Shown here: piece by piece, positions 15,078 to 23,682 of the stretch
How positions within the stretch are numbered: the first letter of the stretch is position 1
Layout: each line of letters opens with the position of its first letter
NCBI GenBank assembly: GCA_046259385.1
Contig: JBJYWI010000157.1
Span: forward strand, 4,372 to 68,371
Direction: 5' to 3'
Source: CAVWDI01 sp046259385
Lineage (GTDB): Bacteria; Chloroflexota; Anaerolineae; Anaerolineales; UBA4823
DNA: 64,000 nucleotides
Program-made: the position numbers and the translations under genes
Notes under the pieces: generated by a model
What the model was told of the DNA's origin: nothing
Seen by the model: the letters and a program-made list of their open reading frames with translations, nothing else
Databases searched by the model: none

Positions 15078-17417
15078 TCACCCTTTGGATTGTGACCATT
15101 TCGGGAGTGTACTGTCCTGCGTGGCAGCCGCGAAGGTTTGAGGCGCGTATAATCCCGCTCCGCCAGAAGTGAACAGGCTTGAAGCGACGGCCTGGGTGTA
15201 ACCATTCAGCCGTTCTTCAAGTTTTGTTCTGCTGACACCGAACGGTTCCAGGACGGATACAGACGCACGCAAAAGCAGTTCCCTGTAGTAGGCAAAATCG
15301 AGGGTGGAAGGGTCTGGAGGCATGGGCAGGTCCCAGGCATGAACTCCTGGCTCGCCGCGCGTGTATAGAAAGCGCACTTTCTGACCGGCACGCAGCGTCT
15401 TTCCGACTGCCTTTAGCTGGGCCGCAGCACGCGCGGGAGGAGAGGGCACCCGGTATTCATCAAGCTCACGGCTCAGTTTCTGGCTAACAAGCAGTTCACT
15501 GACCGGCACCGCACCAGCGCGCAAGAGTCTCAGCTTCCTGCGCAGCAGCTCGTAGACGCGCTCCAGGCTGGCGCCATCTACTGCGCGCTCAGCCGAGGCA
15601 AGCATCCGCAGGATTTTAAGCTGCGTATTTGTGATAAAGGGAGGGGAGTCGCGCCGGCGGGCTTCAATCCCGCGTACCTTAATCGAGCCATCTTGGAAAA
15701 CCCCGAAATAGCGGTTAGCGACCGGTACGCGTGCATCCAGGCGGGAGGGCAGGAACGCCACCCAGCGGTAGATCCCATCCAGCGCGATCGGGAGCCCGGT
15801 CTGCTCAGCGATTGTCTCCAGCAGGGGCTGCATGTCTTCAACGGTCCGGACGCCGGGTTTTTTAACCCACATTCCATCCACATACATGTGAAGCACACTG
15901 AAGCCAAGATCCTCCGCCGCCTCTTTTGCTCTCAGCAGCGCCTCCCGGCTATATGCCGTAACCGCTTCATGGGCTTCAATGCGCCCGAACCGGGCGTTCT
16001 TGTACCCAAGATAGCCGAAACAGGTCACCAGCAGCCATTTCTGGGCTGAAGCGCGGGCTTCATATGACTTGCAGCGCGGGTTCCAGCGCGGCGTGGAGGC
16101 CAATCGGTTTTTGAAAGCCAGCCGTTTTCCGAGCAGTGGGGCAAGCGTGCGCGGTACCAGACCGGGTTCATCCCCCATGCCGGGTGTTTCGATACGCTCA
16201 AGCTTTCCGGGTTTTGGCTTTCGGGCGCCGGCCGTCTCGGGAGATATGTTGAAATGCACCATGATGCCGGGGTACATGGAGATAAAATCGATCCCGGCGA
16301 CATCGTGGTGCAGCCCGGTGATGGGCTGGTAGACAAGCCCTCCCTGGTCGGCGGCAAACATCTCCAGCGCAGTTTTCGGGCGCTCTGCCTGCTGTTTGTG
16401 CCAGGGTACCAGCACACCCATGCGCAGAGCGGTGAGTATCTGCATTGATGAGATCGCTGTGCCGGGTGAGACGCGTGCTGCGGTCTGCAGCGGCAGGGAT
16501 GAGACGCGCGCCACCTCCAGTGAACCCTCCAGTTCGTAATCGTCCCAGAGCATTACATTACGGCCGTCAAGATGCAAGCGGCCAAACAGGTGCACCTGCT
16601 GGCCGCGGTAGATCACCTGACCATAAGAAAAGTAAGTATGCTCAGGTCGGTGCGCAACACCGCAGCCCGGATCGCGGTTGAGCGGCAGGGGGATTCCGCA
16701 CCGCCGAGAACATTCAAGCAGATGCGGCAGGATCCAGGTGTCTCCCCAGGAGGTAAGAATAAGGTCGGGGTCGTGGCGCGTCAGTATAGCGCTCAGGTTG
16801 ACAAGCAGCGGGCGCTCAGGTTTCAACGCGAGACGGTAGGCGTAACGCTCAAAGTTAACCAGCAAAGAACCGGGCTGCAGCCGGGCCGGGTCGCTGTCAG
16901 GCCTCATGCGCAGGATCCGCAGCGGCGGCGCGGGCGCATCAAGTTCCCAGGGGGAATCAAGTGTTTTGATGTCCTTGATCCAATTTTCACTGTCGGTCAC
17001 CACCCGGCAGCGGGCCAGCGGAAAGGTGTTATGCACAGCCGCGTGGCGCAGGGCAAGCTGAATGTCAGAATCGTAGTAGGTCAGGTCCGGGAAGTCCCGC
17101 GCGACGCTGTGGAACAGGGGGGGCAGTTCTGCCGGCTGGTTGACCTGGATGGAGAGCAGGGATAACGGCTCCCTGTGAAAAAGCTCCCGCCGCCTGGCGC
17201 GCGAGAGTTCCAACTTGAGGGGCATATTTTGCAGGTGCCGCCAAAGCAGGCGCAGGCGGGGAGTTGGACCATCCGCATAGAAGGTCACCGGGAAGTGCTG
17301 GCGCAGGCGGTAACGTCCCCCATCCTCTCCCAGAAACCAGATCACAATGCCGTCGTGCTGGTGGGCGTAAATATCCAGGAACCAGCCAGTGCGTTCGATA
17401 GCAGGCGCGTCAGCCAT
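15078..17417 (-). CDS. family B DNA polymerase homologue with degenerate catalytic and exonuclease motifs
   Basis: A 779-residue protein with the order of motifs of family B polymerases: exonuclease-like region (about 180-290), motif A Asp377-Phe-x-Ser-Met-Tyr-Pro-Gly-Ile-Met, motif B from Lys460 to Gly470, and motif C at 511-517. Motif C reads Tyr-Val-Asp514-Gly-Met516-Trp where active enzymes have Tyr-x-Asp-x-Asp-Ser, so the second Asp is Met. In the Exo II motif the Asn and Asp are Trp224 and Ile229, so proofreading is probably lost. I chose Met 17417, 8 bases after the upstream gene's stop; the frame reaches 17504 but overlaps that gene. Last gene of a three-gene operon, clearly GC-richer than its surroundings. 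Likely role: inactive or translesion polymerase partner. Inactivated PolB2-like proteins are known in archaea and a few bacteria. Confidence 0.85.
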   Translation of the reverse strand: MADAPAIERTGWFLDIYAHQHDGIVIWFLGEDGGRYRLRQHFPVTFYADGPTPRLRLLWRHLQNMPLKLELSRARRRELFHREPLSLLSIQVNQPAELPPLFHSVARDFPDLTYYDSDIQLALRHAAVHNTFPLARCRVVTDSENWIKDIKTLDSPWELDAPAPPLRILRMRPDSDPARLQPGSLLVNFERYAYRLALKPERPLLVNLSAILTRHDPDLILTSWGDTWILPHLLECSRRCGIPLPLNRDPGCGVAHRPEHTYFSYGQVIYRGQQVHLFGRLHLDGRNVMLWDDYELEGSLEVARVSSLPLQTAARVSPGTAISSMQILTALRMGVLVPWHKQQAERPKTALEMFAADQGGLVYQPITGLHHDVAGIDFISMYPGIMVHFNISPETAGARKPKPGKLERIETPGMGDEPGLVPRTLAPLLGKRLAFKNRLASTPRWNPRCKSYEARASAQKWLLVTCFGYLGYKNARFGRIEAHEAVTAYSREALLRAKEAAEDLGFSVLHMYVDGMWVKKPGVRTVEDMQPLLETIAEQTGLPIALDGIYRWVAFLPSRLDARVPVANRYFGVFQDGSIKVRGIEARRRDSPPFITNTQLKILRMLASAERAVDGASLERVYELLRRKLRLLRAGAVPVSELLVSQKLSRELDEYRVPSPPARAAAQLKAVGKTLRAGQKVRFLYTRGEPGVHAWDLPMPPDPSTLDFAYYRELLLRASVSVLEPFGVSRTKLEERLNGYTQAVASSLFTSGGAGLYAPQTFAAATQDSTLPKWSQSKG

Positions 17418-17424
17418 ATCTGCA

Positions 17425-17700
17425 TCAGCTGCCCTTGTTTCCGCGCTCAGCCAGTAAGTCCTCAAGCATACTGCGCAGCTGGAGCACCTGCTTGTGTTCT
17501 TCAATCAGCATGGCGAGCAGGAAGCTTTCGAACGGGAGCGAATGGGCTGCATATGCCGCGGCGGAAAGGTGCTGGCGGGCTGAAGCGAACAGGTCGTCCA
17601 GAACCAGCTGGTCGCTGCGCCTCAGTGCCCGCCGGAAGCGGTTAAATGATTCCTGCTCCTGCAGGAAAGCCATGGTGATTGAAGGCAGCGTGCGTCCCAT
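17425..17700 (-). CDS. small helical protein between RecA-like and PolB genes
   Basis: A 91-residue protein without a recognised family. It is predicted almost wholly alpha-helical, with heptad-like Leu and Ala spacing and many Arg/Glu/Gln residues. AGGAG stands 5 bases before its ATG. Its start is 8 bases after the RecA-like stop and its stop is 8 bases before the chosen polymerase start, so it is firmly inside the operon. A role as adaptor between the two neighbours is inference from position. Confidence 0.75.
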   Translation of the reverse strand: MGRTLPSITMAFLQEQESFNRFRRALRRSDQLVLDDLFASARQHLSAAAYAAHSLPFESFLLAMLIEEHKQVLQLRSMLEDLLAERGNKGS

Positions 17701-17708
17701 GAGAGCTC

Positions 17709-18290
17709 CTAAGGCAGCAGGGGCATCTGGCCTGAATCCTGCGGCTGGTGGAACACAAACTGGTCAGCCGCGTCCTGGATAATCTCAAGGATGCCGGTTG
17801 GGTCCGTGCGGGGTGGGCGCGGCGGGCGCACGCTGACAGCGACGGTCGCATATCGGCTCAAACGGCGCAGGTGACCGGCGCATTTGTGCGCCAGCCGGCG
17901 GCGCTCCTCCAGGTTTACGCTTTCATCATAAAATGTGTCCAGCAGGTCAATGACAAGCGTTGGAGCTTTTTGGCAGGGCGAGTTCTCAAGCAGTGAGAGC
18001 ACTTGGTGGCAGGTAAAGGCGCGCGCCACGTGGATGCGGCTCAGCGCCCGGGTCTGGTCCAGCGTGCCGGACCGGCGCAGCTCGCGCGCCACTGTGTAGG
18101 CGTTGAAGCGGTTGCCTCCGTCGAGGACGCGCAGCCGGCCGCGTTGGGCCATCCGGGCAGCAAGCGTGAGCATGTACTGACTCACTGCGTGCGGGCCAGC
18201 GATCACCAGCAGTTCCCTTTTACCGGGGCGCGGGGGCGTGAATTCGAGCTCAGCAGCCTGCCTGGGGGTGAGCGTAAAGGAAGTGTCCAT
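17709..18290 (-). CDS. RecA/ImuA-like protein lacking the P-loop lysine
   Basis: A 193-residue protein from Met 18290 (the frame is open to 18368, but the added residues look like untranslated leader). Residues 24-60 have the beta-strand, loop, helix layout of a RecA-fold ATPase. The P-loop position reads Ala-Gly-Pro-His-Ala-Val-Ser-Gln-Tyr, with no Gly-Lys-Thr/Ser. A hydrophobic strand ending in Asp (Thr-Leu-Val-Ile-Asp-Leu-Leu-Asp, 111-118) resembles Walker B. The last six residues, Gln-Met-Pro-Leu-Leu-Pro, resemble a bacterial sliding-clamp-binding peptide. First gene of the operon with the small helical protein and the polymerase homologue. ATP binding is doubtful. The fold assignment is by pattern only. 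Confidence 0.65.
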   Translation of the reverse strand: MDTSFTLTPRQAAELEFTPPRPGKRELLVIAGPHAVSQYMLTLAARMAQRGRLRVLDGGNRFNAYTVARELRRSGTLDQTRALSRIHVARAFTCHQVLSLLENSPCQKAPTLVIDLLDTFYDESVNLEERRRLAHKCAGHLRRLSRYATVAVSVRPPRPPRTDPTGILEIIQDAADQFVFHQPQDSGQMPLLP

Positions 18291-18565
18291 GCGCCCAGAA
18301 TAACGCATGTGGGACGCGCGCGCAATTCCCCAATGTGTGAGGGCTGGGGTCAGAAGCGGGTTAGTCAATCAGGCGTCCCATGGGTGGGGGAGTGGGTAAC
18401 GGGAGGACCAACTGTGGGCGGCAGATTTTTTTAAGTTTTTTGCCGGTGACCTCAAAAACCCCTGTTGTTTATTCGCAATGCATCTTACTGCTCTTCGCAA
18501 TTATGTTCCCGGTAGTCCGAGGGCTCTGAACAAAGCAACTGAAACCTGCTGAAGAGAAAATTGTA

Positions 18566-20059
18566 TTAATCTAGGTCCTTGCGAATGTACAACCTGTACC
18601 CCCGGTTTTTGTGTACCAGATTGTAGTTTTGATTTAAGTATTCTTCCAGGTTATCGAACTCAAAAAACACCAGCAGAACCTGTTCTGGTTTGTATTTCTT
18701 TACAGTATCGAGGATCTCCTCCTCAGTTAGACTCCCTGTATTTAGGCGCTTTTCGGAGAATGTCGCCAGGTTTGGCGGGACGGGTTTGCGTATGAGAAAT
18801 GCATATAGGGGCATATCCGTGACAACCCAATTTGTCCTGGATGCGTATTCGCGCATGATAAGGTAAACATTCAATTTATGCTGGGGAGCTTTTACCTCAA
18901 AGCCGCTCAAGCGGGGTCTTTTATATATTTCTCTTTTGAATTGTGGGTAGGAATTGAAGGTCAGGAACAGCAAACCAATTAAGGCAAGGATGCTTAAACC
19001 AGCTTGTATCCCCAGGAAATTTTTTGATTGGGGGAGATTCGCTAACCATATGACCCCTTCCCCAGCTGCGATTGATCCTAACATAACGACGGGTATACTG
19101 ACAAGCAATTGCTGGTGATACCAGACCGGGGAATAAGAGTTGAGCAGCAGATATGCTGTAAGAGCCCAGAATACCAGGTAAAGCGTCAGCCAGCGTTTGT
19201 TGAAAATTGTAAAAAGAACGCCCAATAATCCCAAAATTCCAAAAGGTAAAAACCCGCGCAGATGGTAATTAATTGTGTTGCGAACGATCTTGAAGGTTTC
19301 AACCGAATCTGCTGTCAGATGGGGTTGGATGATATCCATTAAATTTCCAGGTCCAACCAATATCATTGAAAGTACGATTGCAAATCCTCCAAAACTCAAT
19401 CCCCAGATGATCCCTGGTCTGAACCATGTGGTTGAAATACCCTGGTTTTTAGACCTGAATATCTGGTCTGTTGTTATTCCAATAAGGAAAATTGGTGCAA
19501 GAAATCCTGTGAATAACTTGATGAGCACAGATATGCCAAGCGAGAGTCCGGAAAGAACAAGCCAGTAGTCCCGCCGGTAAATATGCCAGAGAAAAAGAAA
19601 TAATAAGGATAATGAAGCCATCGCTAGGGCGGGAAGCCCTATCATAATAGAGACGCTCAATTGCATGTAATATGGGGTGAACAACAGCAGTGGAAGTAAC
19701 AGTATGGTGTGAATGCTGCCCCAGGTGAACTGGATTATTTGGGCTAAAGACCAGACCATTAAAACCGAAAACAGCAGAACTAGGATTCTCCCGGGTGTTA
19801 CACTGATTCCTAAAGTTCGTATAACTCCTGCCAGCAGATAGGTGAAAAGTGGGGGTTGGTCGCTTGATATCTGCTCATAGAGGGGGTACCCGTTTGAGAG
19901 CAGCGTGCTCCTGATAAGGTTAAATCCCTCATCCACATCAAATTGGAGTTTTTCCCGGAATGGGAAAAATAAGAACACAAATCCAAAAAATACCAGCGCA
20001 ACCAGAACCGGAATTACAATGTTGAGGAGTTTTTCCCGTGGAAATTTCAGGGGTGACAT
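18566..20059 (-). CDS. GT39-type membrane glycosyltransferase (ArnT/PMT-like)
   Basis: A 497-residue polytopic protein with about 11-12 membrane helices and a short soluble C-terminal tail. The first extracytoplasmic loop carries Asp-Val-Asp-Glu-Gly (residues about 41-45) and then Ser-Asp-Gln-Pro-Pro-Leu-Phe-Thr-Tyr, the acidic and Pro-Pro signatures of GT-C enzymes that use polyprenyl-phosphate sugars. It probably glycosylates a lipid, polymer or protein at the outer face of the membrane. The next minus-strand gene upstream (20209-22260) is another GT-C type protein, 150 bases away. Confidence 0.8.
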   Translation of the reverse strand: MSPLKFPREKLLNIVIPVLVALVFFGFVFLFFPFREKLQFDVDEGFNLIRSTLLSNGYPLYEQISSDQPPLFTYLLAGVIRTLGISVTPGRILVLLFSVLMVWSLAQIIQFTWGSIHTILLLPLLLFTPYYMQLSVSIMIGLPALAMASLSLLFLFLWHIYRRDYWLVLSGLSLGISVLIKLFTGFLAPIFLIGITTDQIFRSKNQGISTTWFRPGIIWGLSFGGFAIVLSMILVGPGNLMDIIQPHLTADSVETFKIVRNTINYHLRGFLPFGILGLLGVLFTIFNKRWLTLYLVFWALTAYLLLNSYSPVWYHQQLLVSIPVVMLGSIAAGEGVIWLANLPQSKNFLGIQAGLSILALIGLLFLTFNSYPQFKREIYKRPRLSGFEVKAPQHKLNVYLIMREYASRTNWVVTDMPLYAFLIRKPVPPNLATFSEKRLNTGSLTEEEILDTVKKYKPEQVLLVFFEFDNLEEYLNQNYNLVHKNRGYRLYIRKDLD

Positions 20060-20208
20060 CTTTCAAGTATACTCGGTTGGCAGGATGTTTATATAGCAAT
20101 TGTAAGTAACAAGTTCACAGGTTTATTACATATTGCCGGGAGTTCATCCTTTGTCGGATGGGGGAAAATATTGCCATCCGGGTTTGAGTGATTGAAACAG
20201 GGGGGATA

Positions 20209-22260
20209 CTACTCGCAGTTGAATTTGCTATTTATCCGTTCCAGGACCTGCTCTTGCTCTACGGTTGGTTCGCTGCTTTCCTTGATTCTTCCCCATATTG
20301 AGCATAAAAGAGGATTAAGCCTGCGGGTTTTGCTGTGGGCAAGTTTAGATAATTTCTCAGCCTTTTCCCAATCGCCGCTCCTACCGAGCCCTTCAATAAA
20401 AGGAAGCAGTTCAAATCCATCTCCGGGTTTAATACCCTTGTCGACAGTCGTGGTCCATAACTCAGTTATCTGCTCCCAATCCTTGAGCTGGCGAGCCAGG
20501 TCGGCTTGTTGATAGTAATAGCACCACGTATCCATTTGTTCGTTTCCAAAGATTTCCACTGGTTTTGGACTTTCTAGTGGTGAGGTTGTTATTATCCGAT
20601 CGAGATTTGAGATAACCCCTACTTCACGAGTGATTTCCGGTAAGTTATCAAAGTCAGCGTCTTCGGGGCGGATTACCCACAAGCAGTGACCGCTGTCAGG
20701 TTTATAGTTAATGACCAGGCTGTCCAGGCTATTTCCCTGAAATCGCGACGAGTATTGCGAGTCTCTCAATTCAATGCCATCTATCAGGTCTGCCCGGTTT
20801 TCGTTAAAGTTGCGATATAAACTGTAATACCAGTAGTTCAAATCCCGACCTGGATTTTCTTTCGGATAAAGTGTGTTAAGTGCAAACTGGGTGGGGTATT
20901 CACCCATAAATTCAAACAATTCATTGTCTGAGAAAATTGTGGTTCCTGCCTGTATATACGGCGCTCGCCAGCGGAGCTGGGTATAAAAATTCTTCTGATC
21001 ATTCCAAGCCCAGCGGAATTGGTTTGTATTCGAAAAATGCCATGCAATTGAAAGTCCGGTGATTGCGCTTAGTAGGATTATCTGTGTTTTCTGATTCGAT
21101 ATCAGTATTTCTATCAAGGCGACTGTAAGCAGGCTTGCCCCTACCATACTCGCCATGCCGAACCTGTCGCTCCAAAGCGGGTTTTTTAATGAAATGAATT
21201 GGTCCGTTATCCATCCTGGTATCGGACCGAGCAATACCAGGAAAAAACCAAGCGCAACAGCTTGTTTTTGCCATTGTTTCTGGTTAAGCGGTGGCTGTCC
21301 CCCATTTTCATTAACGGTTATCTTGGTGAAATAGAAGAAAAGTCCAATCGCTGCGCCAGCAGCTAGAAGGACTGCTGCTATTGATGCAGGTTGGGTGAAA
21401 CGGTAAAGGTCCGGGTTGACCAGTTCTCGTAATGGAGCACCTATAATCGTGACCAGATCCATCAAAACTGATTCGAGGGTGTATCCAGCGGTGTTAACAG
21501 GCGCTTCGAGAAAACGGTAAAGCAGCCAGAGTGCGTTTCGCTCTGCGCCGGAGGGTGGGCGAGGGATTAAGAACAATCTGAATATTATGTAAAAGAGGAT
21601 CAGAACCAGATAAGGCAGCCAGTATTTCACAGCTTGTTTCAAATTAGCTTTCCAATTTTTCTCGTTTTCCGAAAATATTATCCATAATAAAACAGGCCTG
21701 ATCAATTCCAATCCAACGAAATATTCAATAATTACCAGGTGAAGAGCAGAAGTTATCAGGGAGAGGCAGGTGAAAAGGAAAACATATTTCTGCTTTCTCC
21801 TAACAGCAAGAAGCATGAACCAAATTGAAATTGAATAGAAGAAGAAACCGGTCCAGTGAATGGAATAGATTAAAGCAAGCGGCTGAAGTTTAAATAAAGG
21901 GTAAACAGCGAAAAGGATCGCGGTCCAGGCTGCCTCTCTCTGGCGGGTGGGCCAGATTTCTTTGAATGCCAGCCAGATAAATACTACTGTCAGCGTTCGC
22001 ATGACAAACGAGTAGATGTGCCACGATATGGGTTGAAAGCCCCATAGTCTAAAGCCAAGCATAAAAATTATGGATGCGAACGGGCGGTTGTCAAATACAA
22101 ATAACTCCCACAAACTGTTTAAGCCCCGCCGGAATCCATAGTAAATCGGGTGCCAATCATCCTGGTAATATCCCAGCGCTGGGATCAGTAAACCAAATGC
22201 CAGAATGCATATGCATGCCAGCAGGATAGGAACGGTCTTCGATAAACGGAGTTTTTGCAT
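20209..22260 (-). CDS. GT-C fold membrane protein with soluble C-terminal domain
   Basis: A 683-residue protein with about 12 hydrophobic helices in the first 440 residues and a soluble tail of about 240 residues. Near residue 33 it has Tyr-Gln-Asp-Asp-Trp-His, a GT-C-like acidic motif in the first extracytoplasmic loop, and Asn-Arg-Pro follows near 58. The last 80 residues look like one or two helical (TPR-like) repeats. Function is not established; a membrane glycosyltransferase role is inferred from layout and from its GT39 neighbour. Confidence 0.7.
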   Translation of the reverse strand: MQKLRLSKTVPILLACICILAFGLLIPALGYYQDDWHPIYYGFRRGLNSLWELFVFDNRPFASIIFMLGFRLWGFQPISWHIYSFVMRTLTVVFIWLAFKEIWPTRQREAAWTAILFAVYPLFKLQPLALIYSIHWTGFFFYSISIWFMLLAVRRKQKYVFLFTCLSLITSALHLVIIEYFVGLELIRPVLLWIIFSENEKNWKANLKQAVKYWLPYLVLILFYIIFRLFLIPRPPSGAERNALWLLYRFLEAPVNTAGYTLESVLMDLVTIIGAPLRELVNPDLYRFTQPASIAAVLLAAGAAIGLFFYFTKITVNENGGQPPLNQKQWQKQAVALGFFLVLLGPIPGWITDQFISLKNPLWSDRFGMASMVGASLLTVALIEILISNQKTQIILLSAITGLSIAWHFSNTNQFRWAWNDQKNFYTQLRWRAPYIQAGTTIFSDNELFEFMGEYPTQFALNTLYPKENPGRDLNYWYYSLYRNFNENRADLIDGIELRDSQYSSRFQGNSLDSLVINYKPDSGHCLWVIRPEDADFDNLPEITREVGVISNLDRIITTSPLESPKPVEIFGNEQMDTWCYYYQQADLARQLKDWEQITELWTTTVDKGIKPGDGFELLPFIEGLGRSGDWEKAEKLSKLAHSKTRRLNPLLCSIWGRIKESSEPTVEQEQVLERINSKFNCE

Positions 22261-22364
22261 TTATTCTTCAATCCGGTTCTTATTGATAGGAGATGGAACA
22301 ATGAGCTTATTAAACCTGATTGTCATGTGATATGCAAGGGGGGTATACCAGGCAAAGAGCTGGT

Positions 22365-23123
22365 TTAAAATCTCAATGACATGCAGGTCAAGCCGCCGTC
22401 CATCTTCAGTGCTTCACTGACATCTAACTGGATTATGGGAATCCCGCTTGCATTCAGTTTTTCCGCTGCTGAAGGATAACCAAAGGGTACGAGCAGATGA
22501 CAATTAATCCAGAGTGAATTTGCCGCTGGTGTCTCATCGGGTCCGAGCACAATTTTTTGGTAAGGTCTAAAATCCTCCAAACTTGCATACCTGCCAGTGG
22601 TGATAAGGGTGTTTTCGCCAATATAATTGACGGAAGATTTCAGGTGCAGCCCGCCAATCACTTCAATTGGCGACCAACTATATCCCTGTTTTTCCAGAAT
22701 AACTCCAAGCTGATTAGCTCCAGAAAGGTTTGTGCGCTTTGAGATGCCGATAAAGAAATTATTCTCAACTGCAAGTACGTCCCCGCCATCCAGCGTGCCA
22801 GGAGCTGAGATTCGCGAAATTTTCCGGAACTTTGAGAGCGTTTTTTCTATTGAACTGGTTTCACCCCTCCTGGTGGCAGCGCCCGGGTTGGTAATGATTG
22901 CAATTTCGGGAGTAACAACTGCTGTGTCCTCTACGAAGTATCCATCCGGGCAGTCAGCGAGAGGATCGAGCAGTATTACATCAAGCCCGAGGGATTTTAG
23001 TGTTTCAGTATATTGATAATGCTGCTTAACCATCAAATCGAATTTTGGCTCTCCCAGGTTCGCGGTTGTTATGCCTTCGTGAAAATTTTTTCCAGGTTTG
23101 CGGGCGATCGCGTATGTGTACAT
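22365..23123 (-). CDS. ddaH: dimethylarginine dimethylaminohydrolase / arginine deiminase-like hydrolase
   Basis: Cytoplasmic amidinotransferase-fold enzyme of 252 residues, the usual DDAH length. Family residues are in place: Phe-Val-Glu-Asp-Thr near 70, Leu-Asp-Gly-Gly-Asp-Val near 113, the catalytic His in Gly-Leu-His-Leu-Lys near 160, and the nucleophile Cys247 in the C-terminal Gly-Gly-Leu-Thr-Cys-Met-Ser. It would turn dimethylarginine into citrulline and dimethylamine; hydrolysis of a related guanidino compound is also possible. It is divergent from the kor operon. Confidence 0.85.
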   Translation of the reverse strand: MYTYAIARKPGKNFHEGITTANLGEPKFDLMVKQHYQYTETLKSLGLDVILLDPLADCPDGYFVEDTAVVTPEIAIITNPGAATRRGETSSIEKTLSKFRKISRISAPGTLDGGDVLAVENNFFIGISKRTNLSGANQLGVILEKQGYSWSPIEVIGGLHLKSSVNYIGENTLITTGRYASLEDFRPYQKIVLGPDETPAANSLWINCHLLVPFGYPSAAEKLNASGIPIIQLDVSEALKMDGGLTCMSLRF

Positions 23124-23213
23124 GCAAGGTACTCCAACCCTTTCAGTTTTACAACCTTGGGTGATTTAAGTCAATTTATTTTACTTATAAATGTCAGTAT
23201 TAACTACCTTAAA

Positions 23214-23242
23214 TTGACACTTATATTTTGCCCATATATAAT
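23214..23242 (+). promoter_or_regulatory. perfect consensus sigma-70 promoter of the kor-hdr-etf operon
   Basis: TTGACA at 23214-23219 and TATAAT at 23237-23242 with a 17-base spacer, an exact match to the housekeeping promoter consensus. Expected transcription start is near 23249, 155 bases before the ferredoxin start codon. Confidence 0.75.
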
Positions 23243-23248
23243 AAAACT

Positions 23249-23376
23249 ACTCGTGAAATATTAAAAAAAACTGAGCATAAAAAACGACAAATGAGCTTAT
23301 TCGCTCGTTGGATAGCGACCTCAACCGCCCGCAAACACAAAGTTATCGCTGGTAATTTTTGTAAGGGCGGTTTTTG
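23249..23376 (+). ncRNA. structured leader RNA ending in a terminator-like hairpin
   Basis: The predicted ~128-nt leader holds a hairpin at about 23288-23311 with stem bases GAGC/GCTC. A second, stronger one follows: AACCGCCC (23323-23330) pairs exactly with GGGCGGTT (23365-23372), inner pairs ACAAA/TTTGT extend it, and a T run follows. This is the layout of a transcription attenuator or a small RNA with its own terminator, placed 28 bases before the first gene of the operon. It matches no riboswitch consensus I could recall. Confidence 0.5.
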
Positions 23377-23403
23377 TTTATTGGATATTGTCAGGGCGTT
23401 GTG

Positions 23404-23682
23404 ATGAGAGTTTTCGCTCGCAAACCGCTTGATTCTGATTCAGTCAGCCTGCCGCGCGGTCAGGTTTATCTCATCCCTGTTCGTTGTAAGGGTTGTGGTT
23501 TGTGCATCGAGTTTTGTCCTCAGGGAATTTTGCAGGAATCTATAAACACCAACCAGAAAGGATATCACTACCCGGAGGTGATAATCGGGGGAGAACAGGA
23601 ATGTGTTAATTGTGAATTCTGTACTTTGATTTGTCCCGAGTTCGCAATATTTACCCTTCCTGTAAGCGCAGGTGCGGGATGA
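23404..23682 (+). CDS. korD: 2-oxoacid:ferredoxin oxidoreductase delta subunit (2[4Fe-4S] ferredoxin)
   Basis: A 92-residue ferredoxin-like subunit with two Cys clusters: Cys-Lys-Gly-Cys-Gly-Leu-Cys-Ile-Glu-Phe-Cys-Pro near residue 24, and Cys-Val-Asn-Cys-Glu-Phe-Cys-Thr-Leu-Ile-Cys-Pro near residue 67. It passes electrons from the TPP subunit to ferredoxin. I use the ATG at 23404; the frame reaches a TTG at 23374, inside the terminator-like hairpin's T run. Its stop overlaps the korA start (ATGA). Confidence 0.88.
   Translation: MRVFARKPLDSDSVSLPRGQVYLIPVRCKGCGLCIEFCPQGILQESINTNQKGYHYPEVIIGGEQECVNCEFCTLICPEFAIFTLPVSAGAG

Noticed and set aside
18291..18565. SOS (LexA) box before the RecA-like/PolB operon
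   Set aside because: No clear palindrome of the E. coli or B. subtilis type was found; the LexA site of this lineage is unknown to me.
23249..23376. Kor leader as T-box, fluoride, preQ1, SAM or c-di-GMP riboswitch
   Set aside because: None of the conserved cores I know for these classes is present; left as an unassigned leader.
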